DNA of 64,000 nt, taken from contig NZ_POSF01000019.1 of the NCBI RefSeq assembly GCF_004343605.1, positions 62,001 through 126,000 on the forward strand. The letters are read 5' to 3'. Source of the DNA: Dehalobacter sp. 12DCB1 (lineage in GTDB: Bacteria > Bacillota > Desulfitobacteriia > Desulfitobacteriales > Syntrophobotulaceae). Numbering within the stretch: position 1 is the stretch's first letter; each line of letters starts with the position of its first letter. Shown here one piece after another: positions 24,201-33,858 of the stretch. The translations under genes were made by a program, and so were the position numbers. The notes below the pieces were generated by a model. The model worked only from the letters and a program-made list of their open reading frames with translations, was not told the DNA's origin and did no database searches.

Positions 24201-27200
24201 TCAGCCAAAAGCTCTCTCCAGCATCAGCTTAATCCGATTGATCTGGTTCACTTCACTGGCTCCGGGATCATAATCCACAGCAACAATATTGGTCTGGGGA
24301 TACCGCTCTTTCAGGGTTTTGATCATTCCTTTGCCGGTAATATGATTTGGCAGACAGGCAAACGGCTGCATGCAGATAATATTGTTGGCGCCGCTTTTGA
24401 TCAGTTCCACCATTTCCGCAGTCAGCAGCCAACCCTCTCCGGTCTGGTTACCCAGGGAAAGGAATGGCTTGACACTTTCCGCCATCTCCTGAATCGTCGG
24501 CGGGATATCAAATCTTTTACTATTCTTTAAGGCAGCCCTTAAATCTTCACGATAGCTTTCCGTATACTTGACTAACAGATTTCCGATGACTCTGGAAGAT
24601 CGCTTACCGGCAAGATATCTGTAGTTGAATTCCTTCCCGTAGCAGCAGTAAAGGAAAAACTCCATCAGTCCCGGAACTACCATTTCTGCGCCCTCTTTTT
24701 CAATAAACTCGGCCATGTTGTTATTCGCCGCAGGGTGAAATTTTACGAGGATCTCCCCGACTAGACCAACCCTGGGTTTTCTCCGCTGAACAATCTCAAT
24801 ATTTTCAAAATCCCGAACAATGCCCTTCAAGTTTTCACGAAATAAGCTGCGGTCTCCATTGGCAACATTGATCTTGCAGATATTTATCCACTTCCGAAGA
24901 AGCAGATCCGCTGTTCCCGTATTTATTTCATAAGGCCTTACACGGTAGAAAACCTTCATCAGCAGGTCTCCGTAAAGCATCGCCATGATTGCTTTGACCG
25001 CCATGGAGACCGTCAGCTTAAATCCGGGATTTTTCTCTAAGCCTGAGACATTGAGTGAGAGTATTGGGATGTGTTCCAGTCCCGAGACCTGAAGCGCTTT
25101 CTTTAACAGCCCCAAATAATTGCTGGCCCGGCAGGGTCCCCCAGTCTGGGTTATAATGACCGAGGTGTTGTTCAGATCGTATTTTCCGGATTTTAACGCT
25201 CTTAATAGCTGCCCGATAATAATGACCGAAGGGTAACAGGAATCATTGTTAACATATTTCAAGCCTTCTTCAATATCTTCTTTATCAACTCTAGCCAGTA
25301 CTTCAAAACGGTACCCCTCCGAACGGGCGACCTCCTGGGCAAATTCAAAATGGATCGGCGCCATCTGCGGAGCAAGAATGGTATGTGTCTTACGCATTTC
25401 CTTGGTAAAGATTGGTCTCTGAACAGTATTCGGCCCCTTTGCCGGATCCTCCATCAGATGATCATGCTTTATTCTGACATCCATCGCAGCTTTAAGTGAG
25501 CGGAGCCTTATTCTGACCGCACCCAGATTGCTGACCTCATCTATTTTAATCATGGTATAGATTTTACCGGCTTTATGTAAAATTTCCTGGGCTTGTTCCG
25601 CAGCTATCGAATCTGGCCCGCAGCCAAATGAGTTTAACTGGACAAGTTCGAGCTCCGGTCGTCCGGCAACAAAATCTGCTGCTTCGTAAAGCCGGGAGTG
25701 ATACATCCACTGGTCCAGCACCCGGAGCGGTCTGATCACTTTTCCAAGATGGGCTACCGAATCCTCGGTAAGCACTGCCATCCCGAGAGCCGTGATGACT
25801 TTAGGTATGCCGTGGTTGACTTCCTGATCGAGATGGTAAGGCCTGCCGGAAAGAACAATCCCACGATTCCCTGTTTCAGCAAGCCACCGCAAGACCTCTT
25901 CTCCTTTTTTGCGGATATCTCGTTTGAAATTAAGATCTTCATCCCAGGCTGCGTCGACGGCCTGGATGATTTCTGCAAGGGTCATACCTAAATGTTTCAG
26001 CTCTTCATATAATCTCTTACTAAGCATTTTTTTATCTTCATACGGCAGAAAAGGGTTCCAGAATCGGACACCGCTTTGCTTTAACTCATCCATATTGGCT
26101 TTGATCACTTCCGGATAAGCGCTGATCACCGGGCAATTAAAGCAGTTGTCCGCCCCGGCTATTTCTTTTCTCTCCTTCGGTATGCAGGGATAAAATATGA
26201 ATTTCACGCCTTGTTTAATCAATGACACGATATGACCGTGAACAAGTTTGGCAGGATAACAAACGGTATCGGAACAAATTGTCTCCATGCCCGCCTCATA
26301 AATCTTCCGGGTGGAAACCGGCGACAGCTCCACCCGGAAACCAAGACGGGTGAAAAAGGTAAACCAAAAAGGATAATTCTCGAACATATTCAAAACCCTT
26401 GGGATCCCAATGGTTCCTCTGACTGCTTTCCCTTTGGCCAGCGGCGTATAATGAAAGATCCTGTTCAGTTTATAGGCATAGAGATCCGGAATTTCATCTG
26501 TCTGATCGCGTTCCGATCCTTTTTCACAGCGGTTTCCTGTGATGTGCCTGCGCCCGTCGCCGAAACAGTTGACCGTAAGCAAACAGTGGTTCTGACAGTT
26601 TCCGCAGCGGGCCGCGCTGACTTCCACCGAAAAGTTATTGAGTTGCTCTGGGGAAAGCAGCGACGTAACCACTCCCTCCCGCCAGGCGTTCCTGGCCAGG
26701 AGGGCCGCGCCAAAAGCGCCCATGAGGCCAGCAATGTCCGGACGGACGACTTCTCGGCCGATGGTCTGTTCCAGGCTGCGAACCACAGCATCATTCAAGA
26801 AAGTTCCTCCCTGGACAATAACCTTTTCACCGAATTCCTCAGAACTTTTTAACTTAATTACTTTATAGAGCGCGTTTTTTATCACGGAGTAGGATAATCC
26901 TGCCGAAATATCCGCGACCGTCATGCCTTCTTTTTGGGCCTGTTTAACTTTGGAATTCATGAAAACGGTACATCTTGATCCTAAATCAGCAGGATTTTGA
27001 GCCAAAAGTCCTTTGCGGGCAAAATCCGCCACATTCATTTCCAGTGACCTCGCAAATGTTTCAATAAACGAACCGCAGCCGGATGAACAGGCTTCATTTA
27101 GCATAATATTTTCAATCACACCGTTTTTTACTTTGAGGCACTTCATATCCTGTCCGCCAATGTCCAGAATCAGGTTGACTCCAGGCAAAAAATGATTGGC

Positions 27201-28475
27201 GGCTGTGTAATGAGCAATGGTCTCGACTTCCCCCATATCAAAAAAAAGAGCTGCCTGAACCAGTTTTTCTCCGTAGCCAGTCACGGCAGAATAAGCAATT
27301 TCCGTATTTTCTGGAAGCCTGTTGTATAGTTCTTTCAGAATATTGACTGCTGAATCCAAAGGGTTGCCTTCATTATTGGTATAGGCGGAATAAAGAAGGG
27401 TGCCTTGCGGATCGATTAAAACAGCTTTTGTCGTGGTGGATCCGACATCCAGACCAAAAAAACATTGGCCCTGGTACGTCTCTAGCTGATTTGTGCTGAC
27501 AATATTTTGGGCATGCCGCCTAACAAATGCGCGGTATTCCTCTTCATCTGCAAAAAGCGGATCAAGTCTAGCTGTTTCATACTGAAGTTTTTTTAGATCT
27601 GTTTTCAATTTTTGACCAAGCTGTTCAAATGTAATATCTTTATCCTGAACAGAGGCAAGGGCCGCTCCGATAGCCACATAAACTTCGGAATTTTCCGGCA
27701 CAAGCATATCTTCATCCTTGAGCCCCAATGTTTCCTGAAAGCGAACCCTTAGCTGTGGCAGGAAGTGAAGCGGCCCTCCAAGGAAGCCAACTTTTCCTTT
27801 AATTTTATGTCCGCAGGAGAGCCCTCCAATAGTTTGATTCACAACCGCCTGAAAGATCGAAGCTGCAATGTCCTCCTTGCGGACTCCTTCATTTAAGAGA
27901 GGCTGAATATCGGTTTTGGCAAAAACTCCGCAACGAGCGGCAATCGGATAGATGACCCGGCTTTGGGCAGCCAGCGCATCTAGACCAGCCGCATCCGTCT
28001 TTAACAGGACAGCCATTTGATCAATAAAAGCGCCCGTTCCTCCCGCACAAATCCCATTCATCCGCTGATCAAACCCCTTGTAAAAAAAGGTTATCTTGGC
28101 ATCTTCTCCCCCAAGCTCAATGACAACATCGGTTCCTGGCAGATAACGGTCCACTGCTTTGCTTCCGGCGATGACCTCCTGAATAAATGAAATGCCCAGA
28201 TGCTCAGCCACAGCCAGTCCGCCTGAACCTGTAACTGCTACCGTCAGCGGAAATGCGGCATATTTCTGGCCGGCTTCCTCCACCAGTCTTTGCAACGTGC
28301 TCCAGATATCCGAGTAATGCCGGGTATACCGGCTGAACAACAGAACGCCTTCTTTATTTAAGACAGCTATTTTAATAGTGGTGGAGCCTATGTCTATCCC
28401 AACATGAAGGTTATTCTTATCTTTGTCAGTGATTCTTTGATGATGTGAATTCAGGTTGCATTCCCCCTCAAACAA
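24201..28475 (-). CDS. Giant CoA-activase: 2-hydroxyacyl-CoA dehydratase activator-type fusion
   Basis: 1424 residues. Two ASKHA ATPase modules of the BcrA/BadF/HgdC type come first: [11 protein letters not shown] (about 24-34) with [10 protein letters not shown], and [11 protein letters not shown] (about 342-352) with [10 protein letters not shown] and [12 protein letters not shown] Cys-rich stretch (RCGNCQNHC, about 630) follows, then a DUF2229 module beginning near [17 protein letters not shown] (about 688) and a C-terminal part with [16 protein letters not shown]. HgdC-type activators drive ATP-dependent one-electron transfer to a dehydratase; the substrate here is unknown. The start is unclear: no ATG or GTG before the first module. 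TTG 28475 has no SD, and GAGGGGG lies 8 bases before a CTG. No dehydratase subunit genes adjoin. Confidence 0.85.
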   Translation of the reverse strand: MFEGECNLNSHHQRITDKDKNNLHVGIDIGSTTIKIAVLNKEGVLLFSRYTRHYSDIWSTLQRLVEEAGQKYAAFPLTVAVTGSGGLAVAEHLGISFIQEVIAGSKAVDRYLPGTDVVIELGGEDAKITFFYKGFDQRMNGICAGGTGAFIDQMAVLLKTDAAGLDALAAQSRVIYPIAARCGVFAKTDIQPLLNEGVRKEDIAASIFQAVVNQTIGGLSCGHKIKGKVGFLGGPLHFLPQLRVRFQETLGLKDEDMLVPENSEVYVAIGAALASVQDKDITFEQLGQKLKTDLKKLQYETARLDPLFADEEEYRAFVRRHAQNIVSTNQLETYQGQCFFGLDVGSTTTKAVLIDPQGTLLYSAYTNNEGNPLDSAVNILKELYNRLPENTEIAYSAVTGYGEKLVQAALFFDMGEVETIAHYTAANHFLPGVNLILDIGGQDMKCLKVKNGVIENIMLNEACSSGCGSFIETFARSLEMNVADFARKGLLAQNPADLGSRCTVFMNSKVKQAQKEGMTVADISAGLSYSVIKNALYKVIKLKSSEEFGEKVIVQGGTFLNDAVVRSLEQTIGREVVRPDIAGLMGAFGAALLARNAWREGVVTSLLSPEQLNNFSVEVSAARCGNCQNHCLLTVNCFGDGRRHITGNRCEKGSERDQTDEIPDLYAYKLNRIFHYTPLAKGKAVRGTIGIPRVLNMFENYPFWFTFFTRLGFRVELSPVSTRKIYEAGMETICSDTVCYPAKLVHGHIVSLIKQGVKFIFYPCIPKERKEIAGADNCFNCPVISAYPEVIKANMDELKQSGVRFWNPFLPYEDKKMLSKRLYEELKHLGMTLAEIIQAVDAAWDEDLNFKRDIRKKGEEVLRWLAETGNRGIVLSGRPYHLDQEVNHGIPKVITALGMAVLTEDSVAHLGKVIRPLRVLDQWMYHSRLYEAADFVAGRPELELVQLNSFGCGPDSIAAEQAQEILHKAGKIYTMIKIDEVSNLGAVRIRLRSLKAAMDVRIKHDHLMEDPAKGPNTVQRPIFTKEMRKTHTILAPQMAPIHFEFAQEVARSEGYRFEVLARVDKEDIEEGLKYVNNDSCYPSVIIIGQLLRALKSGKYDLNNTSVIITQTGGPCRASNYLGLLKKALQVSGLEHIPILSLNVSGLEKNPGFKLTVSMAVKAIMAMLYGDLLMKVFYRVRPYEINTGTADLLLRKWINICKINVANGDRSLFRENLKGIVRDFENIEIVQRRKPRVGLVGEILVKFHPAANNNMAEFIEKEGAEMVVPGLMEFFLYCCYGKEFNYRYLAGKRSSRVIGNLLVKYTESYREDLRAALKNSKRFDIPPTIQEMAESVKPFLSLGNQTGEGWLLTAEMVELIKSGANNIICMQPFACLPNHITGKGMIKTLKERYPQTNIVAVDYDPGASEVNQINRIKLMLERAFG

Positions 28476-28773
28476 ATTCAGCAGAATTATTTTTCCATCT
28501 GAGGGGGTTATTATTCATTGTCTACCTTACCGTCTGAAGTTATTAGAAAAAATAATATAAATTTTTCTACCCACTTTCCGTCCTTCGTGTTAATATAATC
28601 TTATGGGATCATCATGGGATATCAATACCCAAACAGATGGAGCTCTCAAAATAGACCCGCTGGAATATAAATGATGAGAATCCATAGATTTATGAAGAAA
28701 TGACTTTTCGATTCCGCGAAGAAGCTAAACCGTCGAAGAAGGTTCTTTTGAATTGGATTAAGGGGGATGGGTC

Positions 28774-29187
28774 ATGAGTAAACAAATCTATCGGTCTCAA
28801 AACAAAGTGATTGCAGGGGTCTGCTCTGGAATTGCGGAATATTTTGAAATAGATCCTACGATTGTACGGATCATCTGGCTGCTCGCATTTTTTGCTGGGA
28901 TTGGAATTCTTGCCTATCTCGTCTGCTGGGTAGTGATTCCTCAAAAACCTTTTGGCTCATTCGGCAGTTCTCAAAACTATGCCGGCTCAGCAGATATCCC
29001 GAATAATGATTATGATCAGGCTATCAATAAAGACAAAAGCCTTAAAGTATTTGGCATTGCACTGATCATTGTTGGTGCCGTATTTTTGTCAGACAGACTC
29101 TTCGACTGGTTCGACATTGACATCCTGCTGCCCATAGGTTTGATTGCCGTTGGTGTTTACGTGTTGTTTGCGAGGAGAGATCATTAA
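28774..29187 (+). CDS. PspC-domain membrane protein
   Basis: 137 residues. A PspC domain fills residues 3-60: YRSQNKVIAGVCSGIAEYF, then IVRIIWLLAFFAG and a second membrane stretch. Two more hydrophobic segments follow in the C-terminal half (DUF5668-like). PspC proteins sense or respond to envelope stress. SD AAGGGGGATGG before ATG 28774. Its TAA overlaps the ATG of the next gene (TAATGA), so they are coupled. The 298-bp gap upstream, shared with the divergent activase gene, has a TATAAT near 28593 but no clear -35. Confidence 0.88.
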   Translation: MSKQIYRSQNKVIAGVCSGIAEYFEIDPTIVRIIWLLAFFAGIGILAYLVCWVVIPQKPFGSFGSSQNYAGSADIPNNDYDQAINKDKSLKVFGIALIIVGAVFLSDRLFDWFDIDILLPIGLIAVGVYVLFARRDH

Positions 29188-29483
29188 TGAAAAAAAACAT
29201 TACCCTGGGTGCGGTGATCATTCTAATCGGTGTAATCTGGCTGCTTAGTAATCTTGACGTTTTTTCGTTTTCAATCATCGGGACTTTTTTCCTATCACTC
29301 AGGAAGCTCTGGCCTCTGCTGTTGATCGGTGCCGGTGTCAGTCTATTGATTAGCAAGAACTCCATTCTGAAAATGATGGTTTGGATCATTATCGTCATTT
29401 GTATCATGTTTTATGGTATTTATGGAATGAATAACGGCACGTTGAATTACCCGGAATTTAAACTGCAAGAACATCTTTACTGA
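29187..29483 (+). CDS. DUF5668 / LiaI-LiaF-like small membrane protein
   Basis: 98 residues with three hydrophobic helices: GAVIILIGVIWLLSNL, LWPLLLIGAGVSLLI and MVWIIIVICIMFYGIYG. The repeat of helix plus Asn-Leu/Leu-Trp-Pro is typical of the LiaI/LiaF transmembrane region. The start overlaps the PspC gene by one base. Together they look like a minimal envelope-stress pair; the detailed role is unknown. Confidence 0.75.
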   Translation: MKKNITLGAVIILIGVIWLLSNLDVFSFSIIGTFFLSLRKLWPLLLIGAGVSLLISKNSILKMMVWIIIVICIMFYGIYGMNNGTLNYPEFKLQEHLY

Positions 29484-29530
29484 TTGCATTGACCTTAAGT
29501 TGTTTTTTTGAAGGCTTTTGTCTCTCCAGA

Positions 29531-29547
29531 TGATACAATCTGTATCA
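29531..29547. promoter_or_regulatory. 17-bp palindrome upstream of the hydrogenase promoter
   Basis: TGATACA-ATC-TGTATCA, a perfect inverted repeat centred about 115 bp before the sigma-54 -24 element. The distance is typical of an enhancer-binding-protein site. Confidence 0.5.
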
Positions 29548-29649
29548 GAAAGATAAATATTTTGTCTATTTTGATAATTTTGATCTAGCTATGACTTTTT
29601 CGTGTTGGCTTATTTGCATGTTTTTTCGGCTGTTTTATGTTTTGATGTT

Positions 29650-29666
29650 TTGGTACGCTTCTTGCA
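29650..29666 (+). promoter_or_regulatory. Sigma-54 (-24/-12) promoter of the [NiFe]-hydrogenase operon
   Basis: TTGGTACG-CTTC-TTGCA: the -24 GG and -12 GC have the correct 10-bp gap, and the match to YTGGCACG-N4-TTGCW has one mismatch (T for C). Transcription would start near 29677, about 168 nt before hydA. The surrounding 361-bp gap (29484-29844) is very AT-rich and has no ORF. Confidence 0.7.
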
Positions 29667-29844
29667 TCTATTAATTTGGAAAATAGATAAACTTTATATA
29701 TATTTGGATGATTTTTTTCGGTATATTGCTCACTGCAATAATATATTTTTACGAAAATGTATTATCTAAATATTTATAATTTTTATCCTATTTTATATTA
29801 AGTAAGAATGTTATTTTTTGGACATGTGGAGGAGGAATTGCAGA

Positions 29845-30924
29845 ATGAACACATTTGATGCTCTGGCAGCAAGAGGAGTATCCCGACGCAGCTTTTTGAA
29901 ATTGATGGCTGCAACTACGGCAGCTTTAGGTCTCCCTGCTGCAGTATCTCCCAAGGTCACTCAAGCTGTTGAGACCGCCTTGGACAAACCGCCGGTCGTA
30001 TGGCTGCATGGAATGGAATGCACAGGCTGTTCCGAGTCACTTTTGGCAACACTTAATCCGTCAGCAGCCGAAGTGGTCCTGGATATGCTTTCAATTCGTT
30101 ATCATGAGACCATTATGGCGGCTTCCGGCTATAAGGCCGAGGAAGCTTATCAGGAAGCCCTGAAAGAAAACTTTGTGCTCGTCGTCGAAGGAGCTATTCC
30201 CTCGAAGGAAGACAGGTATTGCATGGTCGGCGGCAAACCTTTCCGGGAAACCGTTCTGGAAGCTTCCAAGAAAGCTCAGGCCATTATTGCCGTCGGCAGC
30301 TGTGCAACCGATGGCGCTGGAATCCCCGGAGCCTGTGAGGTTGACGCTGTCGGCGTCCGTGAACTGTTGAAACAAAATAACATTTCAACTCCTGTCATCA
30401 ATCTCCCATGCTGTCCAGTCAAACCGGCCACCATGCTCGGAACGATTGTTTACTACCTGACCTATGGCACGGTCCCACCCTTGGATGATCAGGCCCGCCC
30501 GGTCGTTTTCTACGGTAAGCTGCTTCATGACAACTGCCCGCGCCGTGGCCAGTTTGAAGCCGGCAACTATCTGAAAGACTGGAATGATCCCACCCAAAAA
30601 GACTATTGTCTGCTCCTGAAAGGCTGCAAAGGCCCGAAGACGTATACCGACTGCGCACAGGTTTGGTACAACGACAATACCAACTTCTGTATCAACGCCG
30701 GTTCACCGTGTTCCGGCTGTTCAGAGGCAGGATTCTTTAAAACCTTCAGTCCTCTTTATGACAAACAAGAAGGCTTTGAACTTCCCGGTATCGGCCAAAT
30801 CAATGCCGATGCTACCGGCAAGATTATCGGAGGCGTTGCCGTAGCAGGCATTGCCGTTCACCTTGCAGCTACGGCAACCACCGGCCGTTTAGGCAAAAAA
30901 GACCATGGACATAAGGAGGAGTAA
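29845..30924 (+). CDS. hydA: [NiFe]-hydrogenase small subunit (group 1)
   Basis: Electron-transfer subunit with three Fe-S clusters, exported by Tat with the large subunit bound. The Tat signal SRRSFLKLMAATTAALG spans residues 13-29. Cluster ligands are visible in MECTGCSE (proximal), GSCAT, LPCCPVKP, then LHDNCPRRGQFE and CLLLKGCKGP, and SPCSGCSE (medial/distal). A C-terminal hydrophobic segment (GGVAVAGIAVHLAA) gives membrane attachment. ATG 29845 follows GGAGGAGG; the frame to 29818 is not supported. 359 residues. First gene of the operon. Confidence 0.95.
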   Translation: MNTFDALAARGVSRRSFLKLMAATTAALGLPAAVSPKVTQAVETALDKPPVVWLHGMECTGCSESLLATLNPSAAEVVLDMLSIRYHETIMAASGYKAEEAYQEALKENFVLVVEGAIPSKEDRYCMVGGKPFRETVLEASKKAQAIIAVGSCATDGAGIPGACEVDAVGVRELLKQNNISTPVINLPCCPVKPATMLGTIVYYLTYGTVPPLDDQARPVVFYGKLLHDNCPRRGQFEAGNYLKDWNDPTQKDYCLLLKGCKGPKTYTDCAQVWYNDNTNFCINAGSPCSGCSEAGFFKTFSPLYDKQEGFELPGIGQINADATGKIIGGVAVAGIAVHLAATATTGRLGKKDHGHKEE

Positions 30925-30927
30925 GGA

Positions 30928-32493
30928 ATGTCTGCACAAAAAATTGTTATTGATCCTATTACCCGTATCGAAGGCCACTTGAAAATTGAAGTAGAAATTG
31001 AAAACGGTGTCGTCTCGAACTCCCGCGTCATTGGCACCATGTACAGGGGTCTTGAAAACCTGGTTGTCGGTCGCGATCCCAGAGATGCCAGTTATGTTAC
31101 GGAACGCGCCTGTGGCGTTTGCTCAACAGTACATGGCTTGGCTTCCGCGCTGGCTTTGGACGCCGCTTTTGGTGCTGAAGTCCCCTACGGCGGCCGCCTT
31201 ATTCGGAATCTGATTTACGGCGCAACACTTTTGCATGACCACCCGCTCCATTTCTATCATCTGTCTGCTCTGGATTATTTAGATGTCATGGCGATTGCCC
31301 AGTACAAAGGCAATGATGCCGGTTTGAACGGCGTTAAGGACAAAATTTTGAAACTGGTTGCAGCTAACGATACAGCGCCTCTGACGCCGCGTTACAACCC
31401 CGATCAATATTGTGTAAATGATCCTGAACTTGTTACGTTGGCTGTTGCGCATTACCTGAAAGCCTTGGAAATGCAGGCAAAAGCCAAGAAAATGTCCGCG
31501 ATATTTGCCGGTAAACAACCACACCAGTCCTCGATCGTAGTTGGCGGCGTCACGATACTGCCGACACTGGAGCAAGTCTTCCAATACCGTTCTATGCTGA
31601 TGGAGCAGATCGCCTTCGTTGAAAATGTCTACCTTCAGGATGTCCTGACCTTCGGAACCGGGCCGCTTCTGCCTCTGGCCCAGGCCGGCGTTGGCGGTAG
31701 TCATGGCAATTACATGTCTTATGGTGGATTTGCCGGAGATGCAGAAGGAAAAGATTTGTTATTTACACCGGGTATCGTTCTCGACAATAACCTGGCGACC
31801 GTTCATCCGTTCAGCATCGACAAAATCACGGAAGATATCACGCATGCCTGGTACAAGAGCGACAAAGGCAGAACTCCTTATGAGGAAGACACGGTTATTG
31901 ATTTGGATAAGAAGGACGCCTATACCTATGTCAAAGCACCGCGCTATGAAGGCAAACCGATGGAAGTCGGACCGCTCGCCCGTATGCTCGTCATGCAGCC
32001 GAAAGTGCTTATGGACGTTATTACGAAATATAACATCAAGCCCGGCGCTGTCGCTCGTCATGCCGCCCGGGCGGTGGAAACCATTCTTATGGCTAAGAAA
32101 ATGCTCGAATGGGTCGATTCCCTCATTGCCGAAATGGGCAAGCCAAATTTTAAGATCCATGATACCGATCATTGGGAAATCCCTAAAAGCGGTCAGGGCG
32201 CAGGCCTGATTGAAGTTGCCCGCGGGTCGCTTGGCCACTGGATTAAAGTTGAAGACCATAAAACAGCAAATTACCAAATGGTCGTCCCCTCGACTTGGAA
32301 CTTTTCACCGACAGATGGAAACGGCGTTTTAGGCCCGGTTGACAAATCCATGATTGGGGTACCGGTACCAGATCCGGACAATCCGATCAATGTCGTCCGT
32401 GTCATCCGTTCCTATGACCCATGTCTGGCTTGTGCAATTCACCTAATCGATCCGCAAAGTAACGAAATTAAGAAATACCAGATTGGCTTCTAA
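30928..32493 (+). CDS. hydB: [NiFe]-hydrogenase large subunit
   Basis: Carries the NiFe active site for H2 oxidation. Nickel ligands: RACGVC near the N-terminus (Cys62, Cys65) and DPCLACAIH at the end (Cys499, Cys502, His505). The 16 residues after His505 are the tail removed by the maturation protease. 521 residues. It begins 3 bp after hydA with SD AAGGAGGAG. It functions as a heterodimer with HydA on the outer face of the membrane. Confidence 0.96.
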   Translation: MSAQKIVIDPITRIEGHLKIEVEIENGVVSNSRVIGTMYRGLENLVVGRDPRDASYVTERACGVCSTVHGLASALALDAAFGAEVPYGGRLIRNLIYGATLLHDHPLHFYHLSALDYLDVMAIAQYKGNDAGLNGVKDKILKLVAANDTAPLTPRYNPDQYCVNDPELVTLAVAHYLKALEMQAKAKKMSAIFAGKQPHQSSIVVGGVTILPTLEQVFQYRSMLMEQIAFVENVYLQDVLTFGTGPLLPLAQAGVGGSHGNYMSYGGFAGDAEGKDLLFTPGIVLDNNLATVHPFSIDKITEDITHAWYKSDKGRTPYEEDTVIDLDKKDAYTYVKAPRYEGKPMEVGPLARMLVMQPKVLMDVITKYNIKPGAVARHAARAVETILMAKKMLEWVDSLIAEMGKPNFKIHDTDHWEIPKSGQGAGLIEVARGSLGHWIKVEDHKTANYQMVVPSTWNFSPTDGNGVLGPVDKSMIGVPVPDPDNPINVVRVIRSYDPCLACAIHLIDPQSNEIKKYQIGF

Positions 32494-32513
32494 GGAAAGA
32501 GAGGGAACAAAAA

Positions 32514-33137
32514 ATGGCTAAAGCATCTGATCATCCGCTTATCCAGCGAATCTCTCACTGGATAAACTTAATCACCTTTGCGGTCCTGATCTCGACCGGT
32601 TTTGTCATCCATGCTCCTTTCCAGGGAGCCAATATGAATGTCGCCAGAAATCTCCACTTTATCTTCATGTACATTCTGGTGATCAATGGGATTGTACGTT
32701 TCTATGTCTCCTTTTTCGGGAAAAATAAAGATTATAAGGAGTTTTTCCTGAACAAACTGGATCTGAAGACTTTTATCCCCCAGATTAAATATTATCTGTT
32801 TATTAGTAAGGAACATCCAAAGACCAACAAGTACAACCCGCTGCAGAAATTTGCCTATATTGCATTACCAGTCCTGGCAGTCTTTCAGGCCATCACCGGG
32901 ATCATTCTATATCTGCCGATGAAGTTCTCAGGAGCTGCTCAAGCACTTGGCAGCCTGGCTGCAGTCAGAGGGATCCACTATGTTGTGATGTGGTTGTTTA
33001 TTGCGATCATCTTTGTTCATGTTTACCTTGTCTTTACTGAAGCTAAGGATGAGTTTTTTCTGATGTTCTTCGGTAAAACCGGTAAGAAAGAAAAGGGCGG
33101 CGCTAACAAAGCAAATCAGTCGGCCGTAAAAAGCTGA
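32514..33137 (+). CDS. Hydrogenase cytochrome b subunit
   Basis: A 207-residue four-helix di-haem cytochrome b of the HyaC/HydC type that anchors the hydrogenase and passes electrons to menaquinone. Candidate haem ligands: His in RISHWINLITF (helix 1), HFIFMYILVINGIV (helix 2) and VRGIHYVVMWLFIAIIFVHVYL (two His flanking helix 4; the last segment is split by Ala/Ile). SD AGAGAGGG, 20 bp after hydB. The basic, Lys-rich C-terminus is cytoplasmic. Confidence 0.9.
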   Translation: MAKASDHPLIQRISHWINLITFAVLISTGFVIHAPFQGANMNVARNLHFIFMYILVINGIVRFYVSFFGKNKDYKEFFLNKLDLKTFIPQIKYYLFISKEHPKTNKYNPLQKFAYIALPVLAVFQAITGIILYLPMKFSGAAQALGSLAAVRGIHYVVMWLFIAIIFVHVYLVFTEAKDEFFLMFFGKTGKKEKGGANKANQSAVKS

Positions 33138-33184
33138 TATTTGCAGGCTAAAAATTTAATTCAATCATATTGAGTATAATATTA

Positions 33185-33223
33185 AAAGTAAAGCTAGTAT
33201 CATCGTATTACTAGCTTTACTTT
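33185..33223 (+). other. 15-bp hairpin between cytochrome b and protease genes
   Basis: AAAGTAAAGCTAGTA (33185-33199) pairs perfectly with TACTAGCTTTACTTT (33209-33223). Only a weak T tract follows, so it may lower, rather than stop, expression of the downstream protease gene, or protect the upstream mRNA. Confidence 0.6.
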
Positions 33224-33252
33224 ACGAAACTTTTTAGGAAAGGACTTCACGT

Positions 33253-33753
33253 ATGACTCCACCAAAAATTATGCTGATGGGCGTAGGGAACGTTTTACTA
33301 AGTGACGAAGGCTTAGGCGTTCAGTTTTTAAATGAATTTAAGCCTGAAGAACTTCCTGACAATGTCGAGCTGCTGGAAGGCGGAACAGCCGGTCTGGAAC
33401 TGGTTCATCTGATCAAGGAAATTGATTTCCTGATCATCGTGGATGCGATCAATGCCCAGACAGAGCCTGGCAGTGTCTTCCGGTTCTGTCCGGAAGATAT
33501 CCGGGTTTTCCCGGAGAAGTACCAAGTATCGTTTCATCAGGTGGGCATTCTGGAAGTTCTTGCACTGGCGGGCATTCTGGGGAATACTCCCCAAACCCTG
33601 ATCTATGGTGTTCAACCGAAGAGTCTGGAATGGGGCATGGACCTGTCAGAGGAAATTAAGGCGGTTTTCCCGCGACTCAAGGGACAAATGTTCAAGGAAT
33701 TTGCTCAGATTAACGCTACATCCAGCTTTCTGCCTATTCCGCCTGCCGAATAG
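33253..33753 (+). CDS. [NiFe]-hydrogenase maturation endopeptidase (HyaD/HycI type)
   Basis: Removes the C-terminal tail of the large subunit after nickel insertion. Family motifs: GVGNVLLSDEGLGVQ with the Ni-binding Glu/Asp, IVDAIN, and SFHQVGILEVLALA with the conserved His. 166 residues; SD AGGAAAGGA. It is 115 bp after the cytochrome gene, beyond a 15-bp hairpin. No hypA-F genes are in the window, so the remaining maturation genes lie elsewhere. Confidence 0.93.
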   Translation: MTPPKIMLMGVGNVLLSDEGLGVQFLNEFKPEELPDNVELLEGGTAGLELVHLIKEIDFLIIVDAINAQTEPGSVFRFCPEDIRVFPEKYQVSFHQVGILEVLALAGILGNTPQTLIYGVQPKSLEWGMDLSEEIKAVFPRLKGQMFKEFAQINATSSFLPIPPAE

Positions 33754-33760
33754 GCAGAAA
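33727..33760 (+). other. 13-bp hairpin over the protease stop codon
   Basis: TTTCTGCCTATTC (33727-33739) pairs perfectly with GAATAGGCAGAAA (33748-33760); the protease TAG lies in the 3' arm. A transcript-end stabiliser is likely, since a second terminator follows. Confidence 0.55.
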
Positions 33761-33784
33761 ATGCTTCTTGCTTAACATCAAATC

Positions 33785-33840
33785 AAAAAGATACCGCTGA
33801 TAGCTTTTATACTATTGGCGGTATCTTTTTGTAACTTACA
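33785..33840. terminator. Bidirectional terminator between hydrogenase operon and aminotransferase
   Basis: AAAAAGATACCGC pairs with GCGGTATCTTTTT across a loop with further pairing (ATAG/CTAT). T tracts stand on both strands, fitting the convergent genes. Confidence 0.8.
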
Positions 33841-33858
33841 GTTTTACGACAAACCTCG

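Noticed and set aside
26232-26852. 206-aa plus-strand ORF opposite the CoA-activase
   Set aside because: Shadow of the activase; no SD and no recognisable domain.
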